DNA from: CBDCTM01 sp965222005
Lineage (GTDB): Bacteria > Bacteroidota > Bacteroidia > Chitinophagales > Saprospiraceae
Length of the DNA: 64,000 nucleotides
Direction: 5' to 3'
NCBI GenBank assembly: GCA_965222005.1
Contig: OZ244935.1
Location: 3,100,001 to 3,164,000 of the forward strand
The notes under the pieces were generated by a model. The model was not told the origin of the DNA, made no database searches, and was given only the letters and a program-made list of their open reading frames with translations. Of this stretch, positions 52,529 to 62,382 are shown in pieces (positions within the stretch are counted from its first letter, which is position 1; each line of letters opens with the position of its first letter). Made by a program: the position numbers and the translations under genes.

Positions 52529-54907
52529 TCACTGCTTTACCACTTTTATCATCTTGCTACTCTGCTCGCCCTGCTGGATTTTTATCAGATAGACTCCCGG
52601 CGTCAGCTCGGCTCCGAAGCGCAGCTGCCCTATAGCCTGGCCGAGGGCGTAGCTGGCTACATTGCGACCCAGCACATTGTACACCACCAGCTCAGCCGGC
52701 GCATCCGGCTTTTGCAGGGCATAATCGAGCGTAAAGGCTTGCGGGCTGGGATTGGGGTAAACCTGTAGCTGAGCTACATCGGAAGGTTCAATAGTATTGA
52801 CCGGCATGGCATCCCAGACGCGGAAATAGTCGATGGCAGCTTCAACTGCGATATATGTGTTAGATGAAAAGGCTGTGAATAGGACTTTGATATTGGTAGA
52901 AGGAGATAAAAAATCTCTGATTCTAATCGTTCGAAATTGCCAGGTCAAGCTATCTAAATGTTGGTCTTGATAAATAGAATCAATTACTATTTTCTTTTGG
53001 TCATTAGAAAGTTCTACTTTCAAATATGCAGTTCCTCCCTGGGGATTTGAAACGAGAATAGAAAGCCACCAATAATGATAGCTGATATAAGGATCATTAA
53101 AAGTGCTGACATCAAACACAGGTGAGCAAAGGGTTGTTGTTCCATCTGATAACGCGCTTTCTTCATCTTCCTGATTGCCGGTCACATAGCAATGAATACC
53201 CTGGTCTTGAGCTACGTCGGCTTCCGGCTGAATGAGCCAGTTGTTCCAAAAAAGCCTCCCTTGTGGGATGGCTCGCTCAAATCCGCCATTGCTATTTGTA
53301 GTATTGGTTTCTATCTGCCAGCCCAGATCCAGAGAAAATATATCCTCAATACCAGATTCCAATCTAATTGTTGGTACAGCTGTATTCCCAACGATATTGA
53401 TGGAGTCCAATAAATTGGTTTTGTATCCCCATTTGCCAGCAAAGATTTCGTAATATCCTTCTAAGACTGCATTTATATTAAAGTTTCCAGCATTATCAGC
53501 AGTAGTTTCATAATTGAAAAACTGACTAGCTAAATATATCTTGGCATTGGCTACTGGTTGCTGGTTGAAGGCATTAATCACTTTTCCTGAAATATTGTAG
53601 GAAGGTAGAGGCTCTAAAAAAATATCCAGTATAGTAACTAACCCGTTGTTGAGAACCACTTCTTTGGTGACTTCCCGATACCCTGGCTTATAGATTTTTA
53701 TATGGTATGTTCCAGCAGTCGCCAAGCCAGTTTTGTAATTGCCCCGCAAATCTGTATTTTCCTTAGCTGGGTTAGATAAAATACTCACTGTGGCTCCCTC
53801 TGCTGGCTGGTTGGTGCTGGCATCTCTCACTGTGCCTTCCAGGTAGCACGCTCTTGCATAGTTGGGCTCCAAAATGTACAAGCCATTTTCAACATCGGTG
53901 ACCAAGATCAAGCCAGATGGTAGAAATGGATAGGCCCCCCAAGCCCCGTGGAACCCTGTATTTGTCGAGATAAACGTATCAAAGTTGCCCACTTCCACCA
54001 GATTTTCTGGCCGGTTAGCATCAATAATGATACAGCCGTCTGTATAATACGAGGCTATTATAAAATCATTCCATACATGTACATTGTGTGGAATTACACC
54101 ACTACCTAACGTAGCGTAAGGGCGGTATTGGTCTAATTCCTGAATGTCGTCCAACTCACGGATATTATAAGCAGTAACTGGAGCGTTGCGACGTTCATCA
54201 GCCGTGAAGATGGTCTTTCCATCATTCGAAAGCCAGACGCTGTGAGTGAAATTAGCCGGTGTAGACTGGTTGGCAAGCTGATAAATATTCTGTTTATCAG
54301 TAATGTCATAAATGGCCAACACGCCATTGTTAATTTCTGCGCTGAACAGGGTATCGCCACATACATATACATCGTGGCTATATTCGGGTGGAGCCAAACC
54401 AACAAAATCAAGGTTAACAGGATTATTTGATGCATCCATCAATATTATACCACCACCATTCTGATCACACCCTGCCAGATAGATAAAACCACTTTCATCT
54501 ATAAATAAATTATGACACTTCCTTACTAAACCTCCACCCGGCAGATTAGGCATTCTATAAAAATATCGGATACTGTCGGGTAAAAAACTGAGATTGAGTA
54601 TGGCAAGCCCTCCATCCGTTTCATTAGTCACATAAGCATAATTGCCAAAAGTTTTAATATCCCGCCAGCTTGAGTTGGCACCGGACACGTATGCCACTTC
54701 TGCCGGATTGGCCGGGTCAGCAAGGCTGACTACCGATACACCGTTACGGGTGCCTACTAATGCATACTCTATGCCGTCAGGGTGTACGTAACCCCATACA
54801 TCACTGATATCATCGCTATATTTTAAGCTGGCTACATAAGATAGATTGAGCTGAGCAAAAGTGCTAGTAAAACTAATGCACAGTAAATAAGGGAGCAGTC
54901 GTTTCAT
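52529..54907 (-). CDS. Choice-of-anchor B (LVIVD) secreted protein, T9SS
   Basis: 792 residues with the same layout as its two paralogues: signal peptide (about 1-18), LVIVD propeller-like domain (20-345), two carboxypeptidase-regulatory-like repeats (about 355-515), a jelly-roll-like domain and a T9SS sorting domain (VYPNPSPQAF ... GVYLIKIQQGEQ). Repeated HNLFIDESGFIYLAG / YSHDVYVCGDTLFSAEI elements mark the propeller. Its last 285 bases or so are almost identical to those of the next gene (55056), while the rest has diverged more, which points to gene conversion. Surface or extracellular protein of unknown role. Confidence 0.85.
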   Translation of the reverse strand: MKRLLPYLLCISFTSTFAQLNLSYVASLKYSDDISDVWGYVHPDGIEYALVGTRNGVSVVSLADPANPAEVAYVSGANSSWRDIKTFGNYAYVTNETDGGLAILNLSFLPDSIRYFYRMPNLPGGGLVRKCHNLFIDESGFIYLAGCDQNGGGIILMDASNNPVNLDFVGLAPPEYSHDVYVCGDTLFSAEINNGVLAIYDITDKQNIYQLANQSTPANFTHSVWLSNDGKTIFTADERRNAPVTAYNIRELDDIQELDQYRPYATLGSGVIPHNVHVWNDFIIASYYTDGCIIIDANRPENLVEVGNFDTFISTNTGFHGAWGAYPFLPSGLILVTDVENGLYILEPNYARACYLEGTVRDASTNQPAEGATVSILSNPAKENTDLRGNYKTGLATAGTYHIKIYKPGYREVTKEVVLNNGLVTILDIFLEPLPSYNISGKVINAFNQQPVANAKIYLASQFFNYETTADNAGNFNINAVLEGYYEIFAGKWGYKTNLLDSINIVGNTAVPTIRLESGIEDIFSLDLGWQIETNTTNSNGGFERAIPQGRLFWNNWLIQPEADVAQDQGIHCYVTGNQEDEESALSDGTTTLCSPVFDVSTFNDPYISYHYWWLSILVSNPQGGTAYLKVELSNDQKKIVIDSIYQDQHLDSLTWQFRTIRIRDFLSPSTNIKVLFTAFSSNTYIAVEAAIDYFRVWDAMPVNTIEPSDVAQLQVYPNPSPQAFTLDYALQKPDAPAELVVYNVLGRNVASYALGQAIGQLRFGAELTPGVYLIKIQQGEQSSKMIKVVKQ

Positions 54908-55055
54908 GGCTTAAAGTTATTTGACGCATGTAATGCATCGGGCAGTTTGTCATGAAAGCGAAATAAATATACGAGTTTTTTTTTGATTATCCGACTGTCC
55001 GGTTTTCTGTATCCGATGCCTTCTAATGCGACTACCGAAAACTGGATAGCGATAC

Positions 55056-57440
55056 TTACCTCTTCACGACCCTCAATGTTTGGCTACTCTGCTCGCCCTG
55101 CTGGATTTTTATCAGATAGACTCCCGGCGCCAGCTCGGCTCCGAAGCGCAGCTGCCCTATAGCCTGGCCGAGGGCGTAGCTGGCTACATTGCGACCCAGC
55201 ACATTGTACACCACCAGCTCAGCCGGCGCATCCGGCTTTTGCAGAGCATAATCGAGCGTAAAGGCTTGCGGGCTGGGATTGGGGTAAACCTGTAGCTGAG
55301 CTACATCGGAAGGTTCAATAGTATTGACCGGCATGGCATCCCAGACGCGGAAATAATCGACGGCGGCTTCAATGGCATCATTGAAATCAGGAGAATTGAC
55401 AAGAAAGCGCACTTTCATATTGGCAGATGGAGGGAAGAAGTCACTAACTTTTATTTCGCTGTATTTCCACCTCAACGTATCCAGCATGGGATAAGTAATA
55501 GTATCGATAAAAACCTCTTGTTGACCATCGGAAAGAACAACAAACATGGGGTCATCACCCACTGTAGTCCCACCGGTATTTATATTCAGATACCAGTGAT
55601 AATAACCAATACGGGCATCATTGTAATTGCTAATATCAAAGCTTGGAGAAGTGATAGAAGAACTTCCTCCGATGATAACACCATTGAAAAGATCGGCTAT
55701 ATTTCCCGTCACATAGCAGTGGTTGCCAATATCTTGCGGAACATCATCCTCCGGCTGGATGAGCAAATTGCCGGCCTGTGGAACCATCACACCGATGGGA
55801 TCGCCCCGTTCGAAGCCACCGTTGCCAAAGGGAATATTGGTTTGCACCTCCCAACCCAAATCCAATGAAAAAACATCTTCGTAGCCTGGCTCCAACCTGA
55901 ATGTGGGCGCAGCTGTGTTTTCATCAATATTAAAAGTGCTTAACAATTGAGTTTGGTAGCCCCATTTGCCGGCAAAGATTTCATAAACTCCTTCATAAAA
56001 GGTAGTGATACTAAACTCGCCATTTGCATCGGTAACTCGCTCAAAACTGAAAAAATCATTGTCGATACTTATTTTCGCATCTGCTATGGGCTGATCGTTT
56101 GAAGCATCCACAACCTTGCCTACGAACGTAAAAGATGGTAGCGGTTGGAGTTCAAAATCTACAACAGTGACTACGCCATTGTTTAAAATAGCTTCTTTAG
56201 TAGCTTGCTCATAACCTGCCTTGAATGCCTGAATTTCATAGGTGCCTGCAGTAGCCTGCCCGGTTTTATATTGGCCTTGCAAATCGGTAAATTCAATTGC
56301 GGGCGTAGATAGAACCTTCATAGTCACCCCACCCAGTTTTTGGCCGTTACTGGCATCAGTGACTGTACCTTCCAGGTAGCAAGCCCTTACATAATTAGGC
56401 TCCAGAATGTACAAGCCATTACCAATATCGGTAGCCAATATCAAGCCGGAGGGCAAAAAGGGATAGGCTCCCCAAACACCCTGAAAACCTGTGCTGGGAG
56501 GGATGAAGGTATCAAAATTGCCCACTTCCACCAGATTTTCCGGACGGTTGGCATCCAGAAGAATACAACCATCGGTATAGTAGGACACAATCAAAAAATC
56601 ATTCCATACATGTACATTGTGAGGTATTACCCCATCGCCAAGTGTAGCATAAGGGCGGTATTGATCCAGCTCAACAATATTGTTGAGATTGGAAATGTCA
56701 TAAGCGGTTACAGGAGCATTGCTGGTTTCATCAGTGGTGAAAACTGTTTTTCCATCATCTGATAGCCACGCATTATGCGTGGTGAGCGCAGGAGTTGGCT
56801 GAGTAGCCATGAGGGTAATGTTTTGTTTATTTGACCCATCGTAAATGGCTAGTACACCATTGCTGATCTCGGAGTTGTAGATGGTATCGCCTCGCACATA
56901 TACATCATGGCTGTTTTGAGGAGGAGCGGCACTGACAAATTGCGGGTTGCCGGGATCGCTAAACACATCTACCACCAGAAGGCCACCGCCATTAATATTG
57001 CAGCCTGACAAGTAGGCAAAACCCTTTTCATCAATATAAATGTTGTGACAACTAATGATAGAACCCATTCCGGGAATGTTGGGCGACCAATTGTAAAAAG
57101 GGACACTATCAGGCAAGTGATTTAGATTGAGTACAGCTACCCCTCCTCCGGTTTCATTAGTTACATAGGCATAGTTGCCAAAGGTCTTTATATCGCGCCA
57201 GGTAGAGCTGGCACCATCTGCATAAGCAACTTCTACCGGGCTAGCAGGGTTAGCAAGGCTAACCACCGACACTCCATTGCGGGCGCCTACCAAAGCATAT
57301 TCTGTACCATCAGGATGCCGGAAGCCCCAGATATCGCTCAAGTCTTCATCGTATGTCAAATCTGCGACGTAGGACAAGTTGAGCTGAGCGTTGCTGCTAA
57401 AAATGCTAAAGCAAAAGAGGAGGGTGAAAAGTTGTTTCAT
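55056..57440 (-). CDS. Choice-of-anchor B (LVIVD) secreted protein, T9SS
   Basis: 794 residues from the ATG at 57440, chosen because it opens on a signal peptide (MKQLFTLLFCFSIFSSNAQ); the frame runs on upstream to 57536 without one. Domains are as in 52529: propeller (20-345), two CarboxypepD_reg repeats, a MAM-like region and a T9SS tail (VYPNPSPQAF ... SSQTLRVVKR). It is a tandem duplicate of 52529 in the same direction, 148 bases apart. The EI24 gene lies 96 bases upstream, but a shared operon is uncertain. Confidence 0.85.
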   Translation of the reverse strand: MKQLFTLLFCFSIFSSNAQLNLSYVADLTYDEDLSDIWGFRHPDGTEYALVGARNGVSVVSLANPASPVEVAYADGASSTWRDIKTFGNYAYVTNETGGGVAVLNLNHLPDSVPFYNWSPNIPGMGSIISCHNIYIDEKGFAYLSGCNINGGGLLVVDVFSDPGNPQFVSAAPPQNSHDVYVRGDTIYNSEISNGVLAIYDGSNKQNITLMATQPTPALTTHNAWLSDDGKTVFTTDETSNAPVTAYDISNLNNIVELDQYRPYATLGDGVIPHNVHVWNDFLIVSYYTDGCILLDANRPENLVEVGNFDTFIPPSTGFQGVWGAYPFLPSGLILATDIGNGLYILEPNYVRACYLEGTVTDASNGQKLGGVTMKVLSTPAIEFTDLQGQYKTGQATAGTYEIQAFKAGYEQATKEAILNNGVVTVVDFELQPLPSFTFVGKVVDASNDQPIADAKISIDNDFFSFERVTDANGEFSITTFYEGVYEIFAGKWGYQTQLLSTFNIDENTAAPTFRLEPGYEDVFSLDLGWEVQTNIPFGNGGFERGDPIGVMVPQAGNLLIQPEDDVPQDIGNHCYVTGNIADLFNGVIIGGSSSITSPSFDISNYNDARIGYYHWYLNINTGGTTVGDDPMFVVLSDGQQEVFIDTITYPMLDTLRWKYSEIKVSDFFPPSANMKVRFLVNSPDFNDAIEAAVDYFRVWDAMPVNTIEPSDVAQLQVYPNPSPQAFTLDYALQKPDAPAELVVYNVLGRNVASYALGQAIGQLRFGAELAPGVYLIKIQQGEQSSQTLRVVKR
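55085..55369 (-). repeat. Near-identical 3' module shared with 52557-52841
   Basis: About 285 bases encoding the end of the jelly-roll domain and the T9SS sorting domain differ at only a handful of positions from 52557-52841, far fewer than in the upstream parts of the two genes. Direct repeat, 2.5 kb apart. Confidence 0.75.
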
Positions 57441-57537
57441 AACTAATGGAGTTTTGCGAAATAAAGTGTTTGGCAAGCTAATAGAATGAATAAAACTATA
57501 AAAATACAAATGCTGCTTTTGCCAACAAGCAGACATA

Positions 57538-58311
57538 TTACACTAGCGAGGTCGGATCACTATTTGGCGCTGCCGGATGCAAGCGCGGCACCGTTTCCAG
57601 AGCAGCAGCCACGGTAGCCAATGGCGGTGCAATCAAAAAGCCAATGCCCAGCATCAGCAGTGCCAAAAACACTACACCATTGCCAATTGCCAAGCCCTTA
57701 TGTCGTCTTACAAATTGTACACTCTGTTTTACACTGAAATGGCGTTCCATCGTATAATCCATATTTCCGAAGCCGGCATAATAAGCCTGTATGATAAAGA
57801 TGAGTATAGTGGCAATTACCCCTATCATCGGAATCAAGCTCAACAAAAATAGCAAGGCAACCAATACCAATTCACGGCTGATATTGCGCAATGCCAGATA
57901 CAAACCGCGCATCAGCTCTTTAGCTGCTCGACCGGGTTGGAAGCCGCGATAAGGCGTGTCGATCCCCGTCAAATGCTTTTCGATGCGTTCTGCCAGGGGG
58001 CTCATAAAAGGAGATACCAATACCATCACCAGATGCTTGTACAGGACCAACCCAAGGATGAACACCAACAAGCCTCCTGCCCATTGACCTATTGAAGCGA
58101 TAAGGCCGGCTCCCCATTCCCAGCGCCACCAGCCGGCAAGCCAGTTGCCGATATTATCGGAAAGCCCCCAGGCGCTAAAGCCAATACTTACAGCAATGAA
58201 GAAACTAATTATGGCAGGAGCCAATACAAACTTCCAGAGGCGCAGTCGGCTGATAAGTTGAAAGGCAGACAGATAGGATACAATGCCGTTAATTGCTTGT
58301 TTGAGCATCAT
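57538..58311 (-). CDS. EI24/CysZ-family membrane protein
   Basis: 257 residues with four to five membrane segments (about 28-52, 68-95, 145-178, 210-240). 'VSPFMSPLAERIEKHLTG' and 'YTMERHFSVKQSVQFVRRHKGLAIGNG' are the EI24 signature regions. CysZ of enterobacteria imports sulfate, but most Bacteroidota members are uncharacterised and no cysteine genes are near. The start may be either of two adjacent ATGs. Confidence 0.8.
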   Translation of the reverse strand: MMLKQAINGIVSYLSAFQLISRLRLWKFVLAPAIISFFIAVSIGFSAWGLSDNIGNWLAGWWRWEWGAGLIASIGQWAGGLLVFILGLVLYKHLVMVLVSPFMSPLAERIEKHLTGIDTPYRGFQPGRAAKELMRGLYLALRNISRELVLVALLFLLSLIPMIGVIATILIFIIQAYYAGFGNMDYTMERHFSVKQSVQFVRRHKGLAIGNGVVFLALLMLGIGFLIAPPLATVAAALETVPRLHPAAPNSDPTSLV

Positions 58312-58413
58312 TAGGATAGCAAGTTTATTCCAAAGTTATCCGATAAGGGACAAAGCAGTGGTAAACTTATACGGGCGGGAAGCTTTTTTCGACAGATAAC
58401 GACTTTCCACAAA

Positions 58414-59811
58414 TTAGGCTGTGGCCTTGCGTTTGCGGCGAGTCTTAAACATTTCGAGTATCTCTTTTTCCGTATAAAAGCCCAGGTCCTGAAAGTTGGT
58501 AAGCACAAACTTTTTGATGTCCTGATAATCTTTGCCGCGCTTATCAGTGTAGCGTTTTTGCAAACGTTTGACATAGCGCAGGCATAGCTCTTTGAGGCGC
58601 TGATTGAAGAACTGATTGTTGAAAATATCCATATACACCGGAAATATTTTCGACAGCTCAAAGTACTCCGGATAGTCTGCTTCTTCCAGATTGTTCAGGA
58701 AGGTCTCGAAATAGCGGAAAATGGTTTGGCGCAGGCATTCATTGATGGTCGAAAGGCCCTCGTGGCGTACGTAAAAAGTCTTTACCGCATCAATCGTTTC
58801 TTCGTGCAAATAGCCCTTGGAGTGAATAATATCGGTGAGTTGATAGAAGCTGCTTAAGTCGTCTTCTACAGAATGATTGATCAAATTAGAGACCCGCTGA
58901 TCTGCGTGGCCGTCGAGTTGAAGCTCACTGTGGTGGATGGCCAGCAGAAAGTCGAGCCATTTTTCCGAAAAGTCCGGCATATTGCTTCGTGCATCGCCCA
59001 GCCACGTACTCAGTTCGGCCATATCGGCCTTGTTGAGCTCAAAGAAGTTGGCATACAGCGATAGCATTTCCAGGTATTCCTGCGAATTTTTGAAAGCCTC
59101 ATTTCCGAGGAAAGCTTTGATCGGTGGCATAATGCGCGCATTGTTTTTCTTTTTGGCAATGCGGTGCTTCAGAAATTTTTTCACCTCCGGAAACAGTACC
59201 TTCAGTTCTGAGAAAGTAGTAGGAAACTCAGCAGTTTGAAACTCATCATTCCTAAATTGATTGGCATAGCGCAGATAGCTGATCTTGCGTTCTTTGGCCA
59301 GGCGGAAGCGCGGCAGTTTTTGCGATTGCAGAAAATAGCGCACCCGCTTGTTGGTAATCTCGTTGATGAGGTTGGTCACCCAAATGTCGCTGCTCAAAGC
59401 AAAGCCGACCTGAATAGTCTGGCCGATGCGCTTACGGATGTAATCAAAATTGGAAGAGCCGGCGATCGATTTTAAAATGCTTTTAAAGTGCGCTTGAGGC
59501 CGTACATAGCGATACTGGTGATCGATCACCCCTCTGAGCACGCTGTAACCCAATACACGAGCCAAAAACATTCCTTCCAGCTCCATCTTTATCAATTGCT
59601 CCTCAAAAGCCAGTACCTGCATAGGATCATCGTCGGCAACCTGCTTGTACAGCTCGGCAACCTGCGGCTCAAACTTTTCGCGAAGCGCCTTGTAATCCTC
59701 GTCCTCTTCGGTGTCCAGAAAGGTGGCAAATTCGGCTGAAGCCTGTAGCTCCTTTTCAATGGCTTCCAGCTGTTGTTGGTATTTTGGATCCAAACTTTTC
59801 ATGTTGCTCAT
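58414..59811 (-). CDS. Conserved-looking cytoplasmic protein of unknown function
   Basis: 465 residues, soluble, almost wholly alpha-helical and strongly charged, ending in a basic tail (MFKTRRKRKATA). No catalytic motif or known domain is recognised. The acidic N-terminal helix (EAIEKELQASAEFATFLDTEEDEDYK) and repeated aromatic-basic helices could serve RNA or protein binding, but that is guesswork. A 15-base perfect palindrome sits 10 bases upstream of its start and may control it. Confidence 0.65.
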   Translation of the reverse strand: MSNMKSLDPKYQQQLEAIEKELQASAEFATFLDTEEDEDYKALREKFEPQVAELYKQVADDDPMQVLAFEEQLIKMELEGMFLARVLGYSVLRGVIDHQYRYVRPQAHFKSILKSIAGSSNFDYIRKRIGQTIQVGFALSSDIWVTNLINEITNKRVRYFLQSQKLPRFRLAKERKISYLRYANQFRNDEFQTAEFPTTFSELKVLFPEVKKFLKHRIAKKKNNARIMPPIKAFLGNEAFKNSQEYLEMLSLYANFFELNKADMAELSTWLGDARSNMPDFSEKWLDFLLAIHHSELQLDGHADQRVSNLINHSVEDDLSSFYQLTDIIHSKGYLHEETIDAVKTFYVRHEGLSTINECLRQTIFRYFETFLNNLEEADYPEYFELSKIFPVYMDIFNNQFFNQRLKELCLRYVKRLQKRYTDKRGKDYQDIKKFVLTNFQDLGFYTEKEILEMFKTRRKRKATA

Positions 59812-59820
59812 TTTTATATA

Positions 59821-59856
59821 TAAACCTGATAAGGCGTATAAGCCTTATCAGGTTTA
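59821..59856. promoter_or_regulatory. 15-base perfect palindrome before 58414 gene
   Basis: TAAACCTGATAAGGC, six bases (GTATAA), then the exact complement GCCTTATCAGGTTTA. It lies in the 5' leader of the minus-strand gene, 10 bases before its ATG and 221 bases from the divergent CAP gene. It could be an operator or an RNA hairpin over the ribosome-binding region. Confidence 0.5.
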
Positions 59857-60076
59857 GTGAATTGTGAAATTAATTAATGGCCTTCTGTGGGTTGGAAAAG
59901 GCCCGCTCAATTGCAATGCCCGTTCTATGTGCGAAGTTAGCAATTTTTACGAATTATGGCAACCGTTTCGACCATCCACTGCTTCTGCCAAATGTAACCA
60001 GGCTAAACCTAAACCGGCGATTCGCTGGCTGTTTTCAACATTTTCACTAATTTTGGTCGTTAACAAACTGCTGACT

Positions 60077-61444
60077 ATGAAAAAGCCACTCCTTTTCCTC
60101 ATTGTAGCTTCCTTCTTCCTACAGCTTACCGCTTGTTATACGCCTGCGCCGGCCTCCAAACGGGATGGTAGCAAGCCTCCCCATATGCCCAAGGAGGATA
60201 GTCAGGTGGTTGAAGTCAGTGAGGCGGAAGTAATGAGCACTGCCTCTTCTGCCGCTCCGCCACCACCCAAAGCTGAGATGACCCGCATCGAGCAGGAAAT
60301 GCTGGATGAAATCAATCTGATGAGGTCCGATCCGCCTGCTTATATTCCCTACATTCAGGACTATTTGGAGTACTACGAGCGAGAAGGCTTTGCGGATGTG
60401 GGTCAGGAGGAAGCTACTGCCCGCGAATTGATCACTCAACTGCAGCAGCTCCGAAGCCTGCCTCCTTTGCAATCGCATGAAGAGCTGTACCAATTGGCCA
60501 GGCGACACGGGGAGGACCTGCGAAAGAAAGGCAGCCTGTGGGGCAATCCGCATACCGGAATCGACGGCTCCAGCTTCGACGATCGCCTGAAAAGAGATAC
60601 GCGCATCCATCAAGGAGCTGAAAATATTGGTTCCTACCATCCTTCCGTTCGCTATTTGCTGGCTTCCCTTTTGGTGGATGCCGGTGTGCCGGGGCGTGGC
60701 CATCGCCTCAATTTGCTGGACCGCCGCTGGAAGCTCATCGGCTGTTACTTTGTAGGGCAGGTAGGGCAGGATCCCAATGCGTGGGTAATGGATTTTGGAG
60801 ATAAGGAAAAAGCGGCCACAGCCTCGGTGGATGTAAGTGAAGAAACCAAAGAAGCTACTCAAAATGAGGTAGCAGCAGCAGGCTACATGAGTGCCGAAGA
60901 GCAAGAAATGATTAACGAAATCAACTTGTTGAGAGGTAGCCCGAAAGATTATATTCCCTTCATCGAGCAGTATATTCAGGATGTAAAAGACGGCAAAATC
61001 TGGACAATGGTTTCTGAATCGGAGGAAATTGCCACTGCCAAAGGCTTGATCGAGGAGTTGCGCCAAATGCAGCCCCTGCAGCTATTGCGGCCTCACCCAA
61101 AACTTTACAATGTGGCCAGAAATCATGGCCAGGATTTGCAGCACATGGGCAATATTGACCAGCGAAATCCGCATCAGGGTAGTGACGGCTCGCAGCCTGG
61201 TGATCGTATCCGCCAAGGGGCGGGGCTAAGCGTGGGGGGTGAAAATTTTGCCAGCAACAGAGACGGCGTACGTGCCACTGTTATCGACCTGCTGGTAGAT
61301 AGTGGCATCCCCGGCTTTGGACATCGCAAGGCGCTGCTTGATCCGGCATGGGAGTATGTGGCTTGTTATAAAGTAGGCAAAATAGCAGCTAGTGGCGGAC
61401 TCAGTATGCCGAATTGCTGGGTACAGAATTTTGGAAAAGAGTAG
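60077..61444 (+). CDS. Lipoprotein with two CAP/SCP domains
   Basis: 455 residues from the ATG at 60077, selected because it opens on a lipoprotein signal (MKKPLLFLIV ... LTAC). Two tandem CAP domains cover about 70-255 and 275-455. Each has a helix 'EINLMRSDPPAYIPY' / 'EINLLRGSPKDYIPF', a CAP cavity motif (ARRHGEDL / ARNHGQDL with His), a GAENIG / GGENFA block, and a GHRLNLLD / GHRKALLD segment. The repeats are clearly duplicated. CAP proteins bind lipids or act as peptidases in some organisms; the role here is unknown. Confidence 0.82.
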   Translation: MKKPLLFLIVASFFLQLTACYTPAPASKRDGSKPPHMPKEDSQVVEVSEAEVMSTASSAAPPPPKAEMTRIEQEMLDEINLMRSDPPAYIPYIQDYLEYYEREGFADVGQEEATARELITQLQQLRSLPPLQSHEELYQLARRHGEDLRKKGSLWGNPHTGIDGSSFDDRLKRDTRIHQGAENIGSYHPSVRYLLASLLVDAGVPGRGHRLNLLDRRWKLIGCYFVGQVGQDPNAWVMDFGDKEKAATASVDVSEETKEATQNEVAAAGYMSAEEQEMINEINLLRGSPKDYIPFIEQYIQDVKDGKIWTMVSESEEIATAKGLIEELRQMQPLQLLRPHPKLYNVARNHGQDLQHMGNIDQRNPHQGSDGSQPGDRIRQGAGLSVGGENFASNRDGVRATVIDLLVDSGIPGFGHRKALLDPAWEYVACYKVGKIAASGGLSMPNCWVQNFGKE

Positions 61445-61496
61445 TGCTGATTTTAGGTCCGGCATTTGCCGTTTGTAGCCATAAAACCATAAGGCA

Positions 61497-62024
61497 TTGA
61501 GAATAATACTCAAACCCATTGTATTGCTCGTTTCTTTGACCCTCCTGATAGGTAGTTGCAGCCGGAAGCTGGTAAAAACGCAGCTTGCCCAAAGTAGTAT
61601 TCTGAAAGATGGGCTATATCCTATCCTTCGTTCAGCTAGGGAAGGGAGCCATCTACTGCCATTGCAAAGTCCGGAAGCTTTGATCCGTTTCAACCATAAA
61701 TTTGTAGATCGTACCGCTCAAATGGAGCATTTTATGGTAGTGGATAAAATGGACTTCGTACCGCTCCGGCTTTCTGAGCAGCCTTCAACAATCCAACAGC
61801 CTGATGGTTTTAAGAAATTGATGCTCCAGCTCGATGACCGGGCGAGCCAACAACTAGCCTTTTTTACCGAGTCGTATATCAATAGGCGCGTGGCAATAGT
61901 ATTGGGCGGAGAGGCGGTGAGTGTACACAAAGTTAAAGCAGTAATACAGAACGGCTTGCTGCAAATCAGTCGCTGTACCGACAACGCTTGCGAGTATTTG
62001 TACTATGAACTACGGGATAATTAA
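61497..62024 (+). CDS. Lipoprotein of unknown function, TTG start
   Basis: 175 residues. The first codon in a signal-bearing position is TTG at 61497; no ATG fits, while the following residues form a good lipoprotein signal (VLLVSLTLLIGSC), so the TTG start is favoured. The remainder (about 25-175) is a beta-rich domain ending with a Cys pair (RCTDNACEYLYYEL). It begins 52 bases after the CAP lipoprotein gene, so the two may be co-transcribed. No family recognised. Confidence 0.6.
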   Translation: MRIILKPIVLLVSLTLLIGSCSRKLVKTQLAQSSILKDGLYPILRSAREGSHLLPLQSPEALIRFNHKFVDRTAQMEHFMVVDKMDFVPLRLSEQPSTIQQPDGFKKLMLQLDDRASQQLAFFTESYINRRVAIVLGGEAVSVHKVKAVIQNGLLQISRCTDNACEYLYYELRDN

Positions 62025-62382
62025 AAGAATTTGGGATGCGGCGATTTGTGTCACACCCCAAATTGTTTATTGAATTTTAGATAACCACCTCCTTAGGTGG
62101 TGGTTATGTTCTTTTTGGCTTTGTCGTTTTACTTTTGGTATTGCCTCTACCTGGCAATGCTAGTTAGACAGGTGCGGCGCCTTCATTTTTTCCAATCGAT
62201 GAAAAAACGAAGCAAAAAAATCTCGCCAAATCAAACTCCTCCGTCAAACAATGATTTGGCTGGCTTAGCTGGCTGTTTGGCAGGCCAGCCCCCCGCTTGT
62301 GGTGGCGTGGGAAGAAAAGAGGGAAACCCCTTACAGGGGTTGGCAAGCGCCAAGCCACCTTCTAAGAAGGTGGTGGTTGACT
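62025..62382. other. Intergenic region with hairpins, convergent with rpsP
   Basis: There is no convincing gene here, although a 135-codon frame crosses it. Three hairpins are visible: CCACCT/AGGTGG at 62085-62100, AACCCC/GGGGTT near 62324-62340, and CCACCTTC/GAAGGTGG at 62355-62373, just behind the rpsP stop. The first and last share AACCACC/GGTGGTT and could be the ends of a decayed REP or IS200-like element. The last could also end rpsP transcription. Confidence 0.4.

Noticed and set aside
57441..57536. Longer start for the 55056 gene
   Set aside because: The added residues precede a perfect signal peptide and would destroy export.
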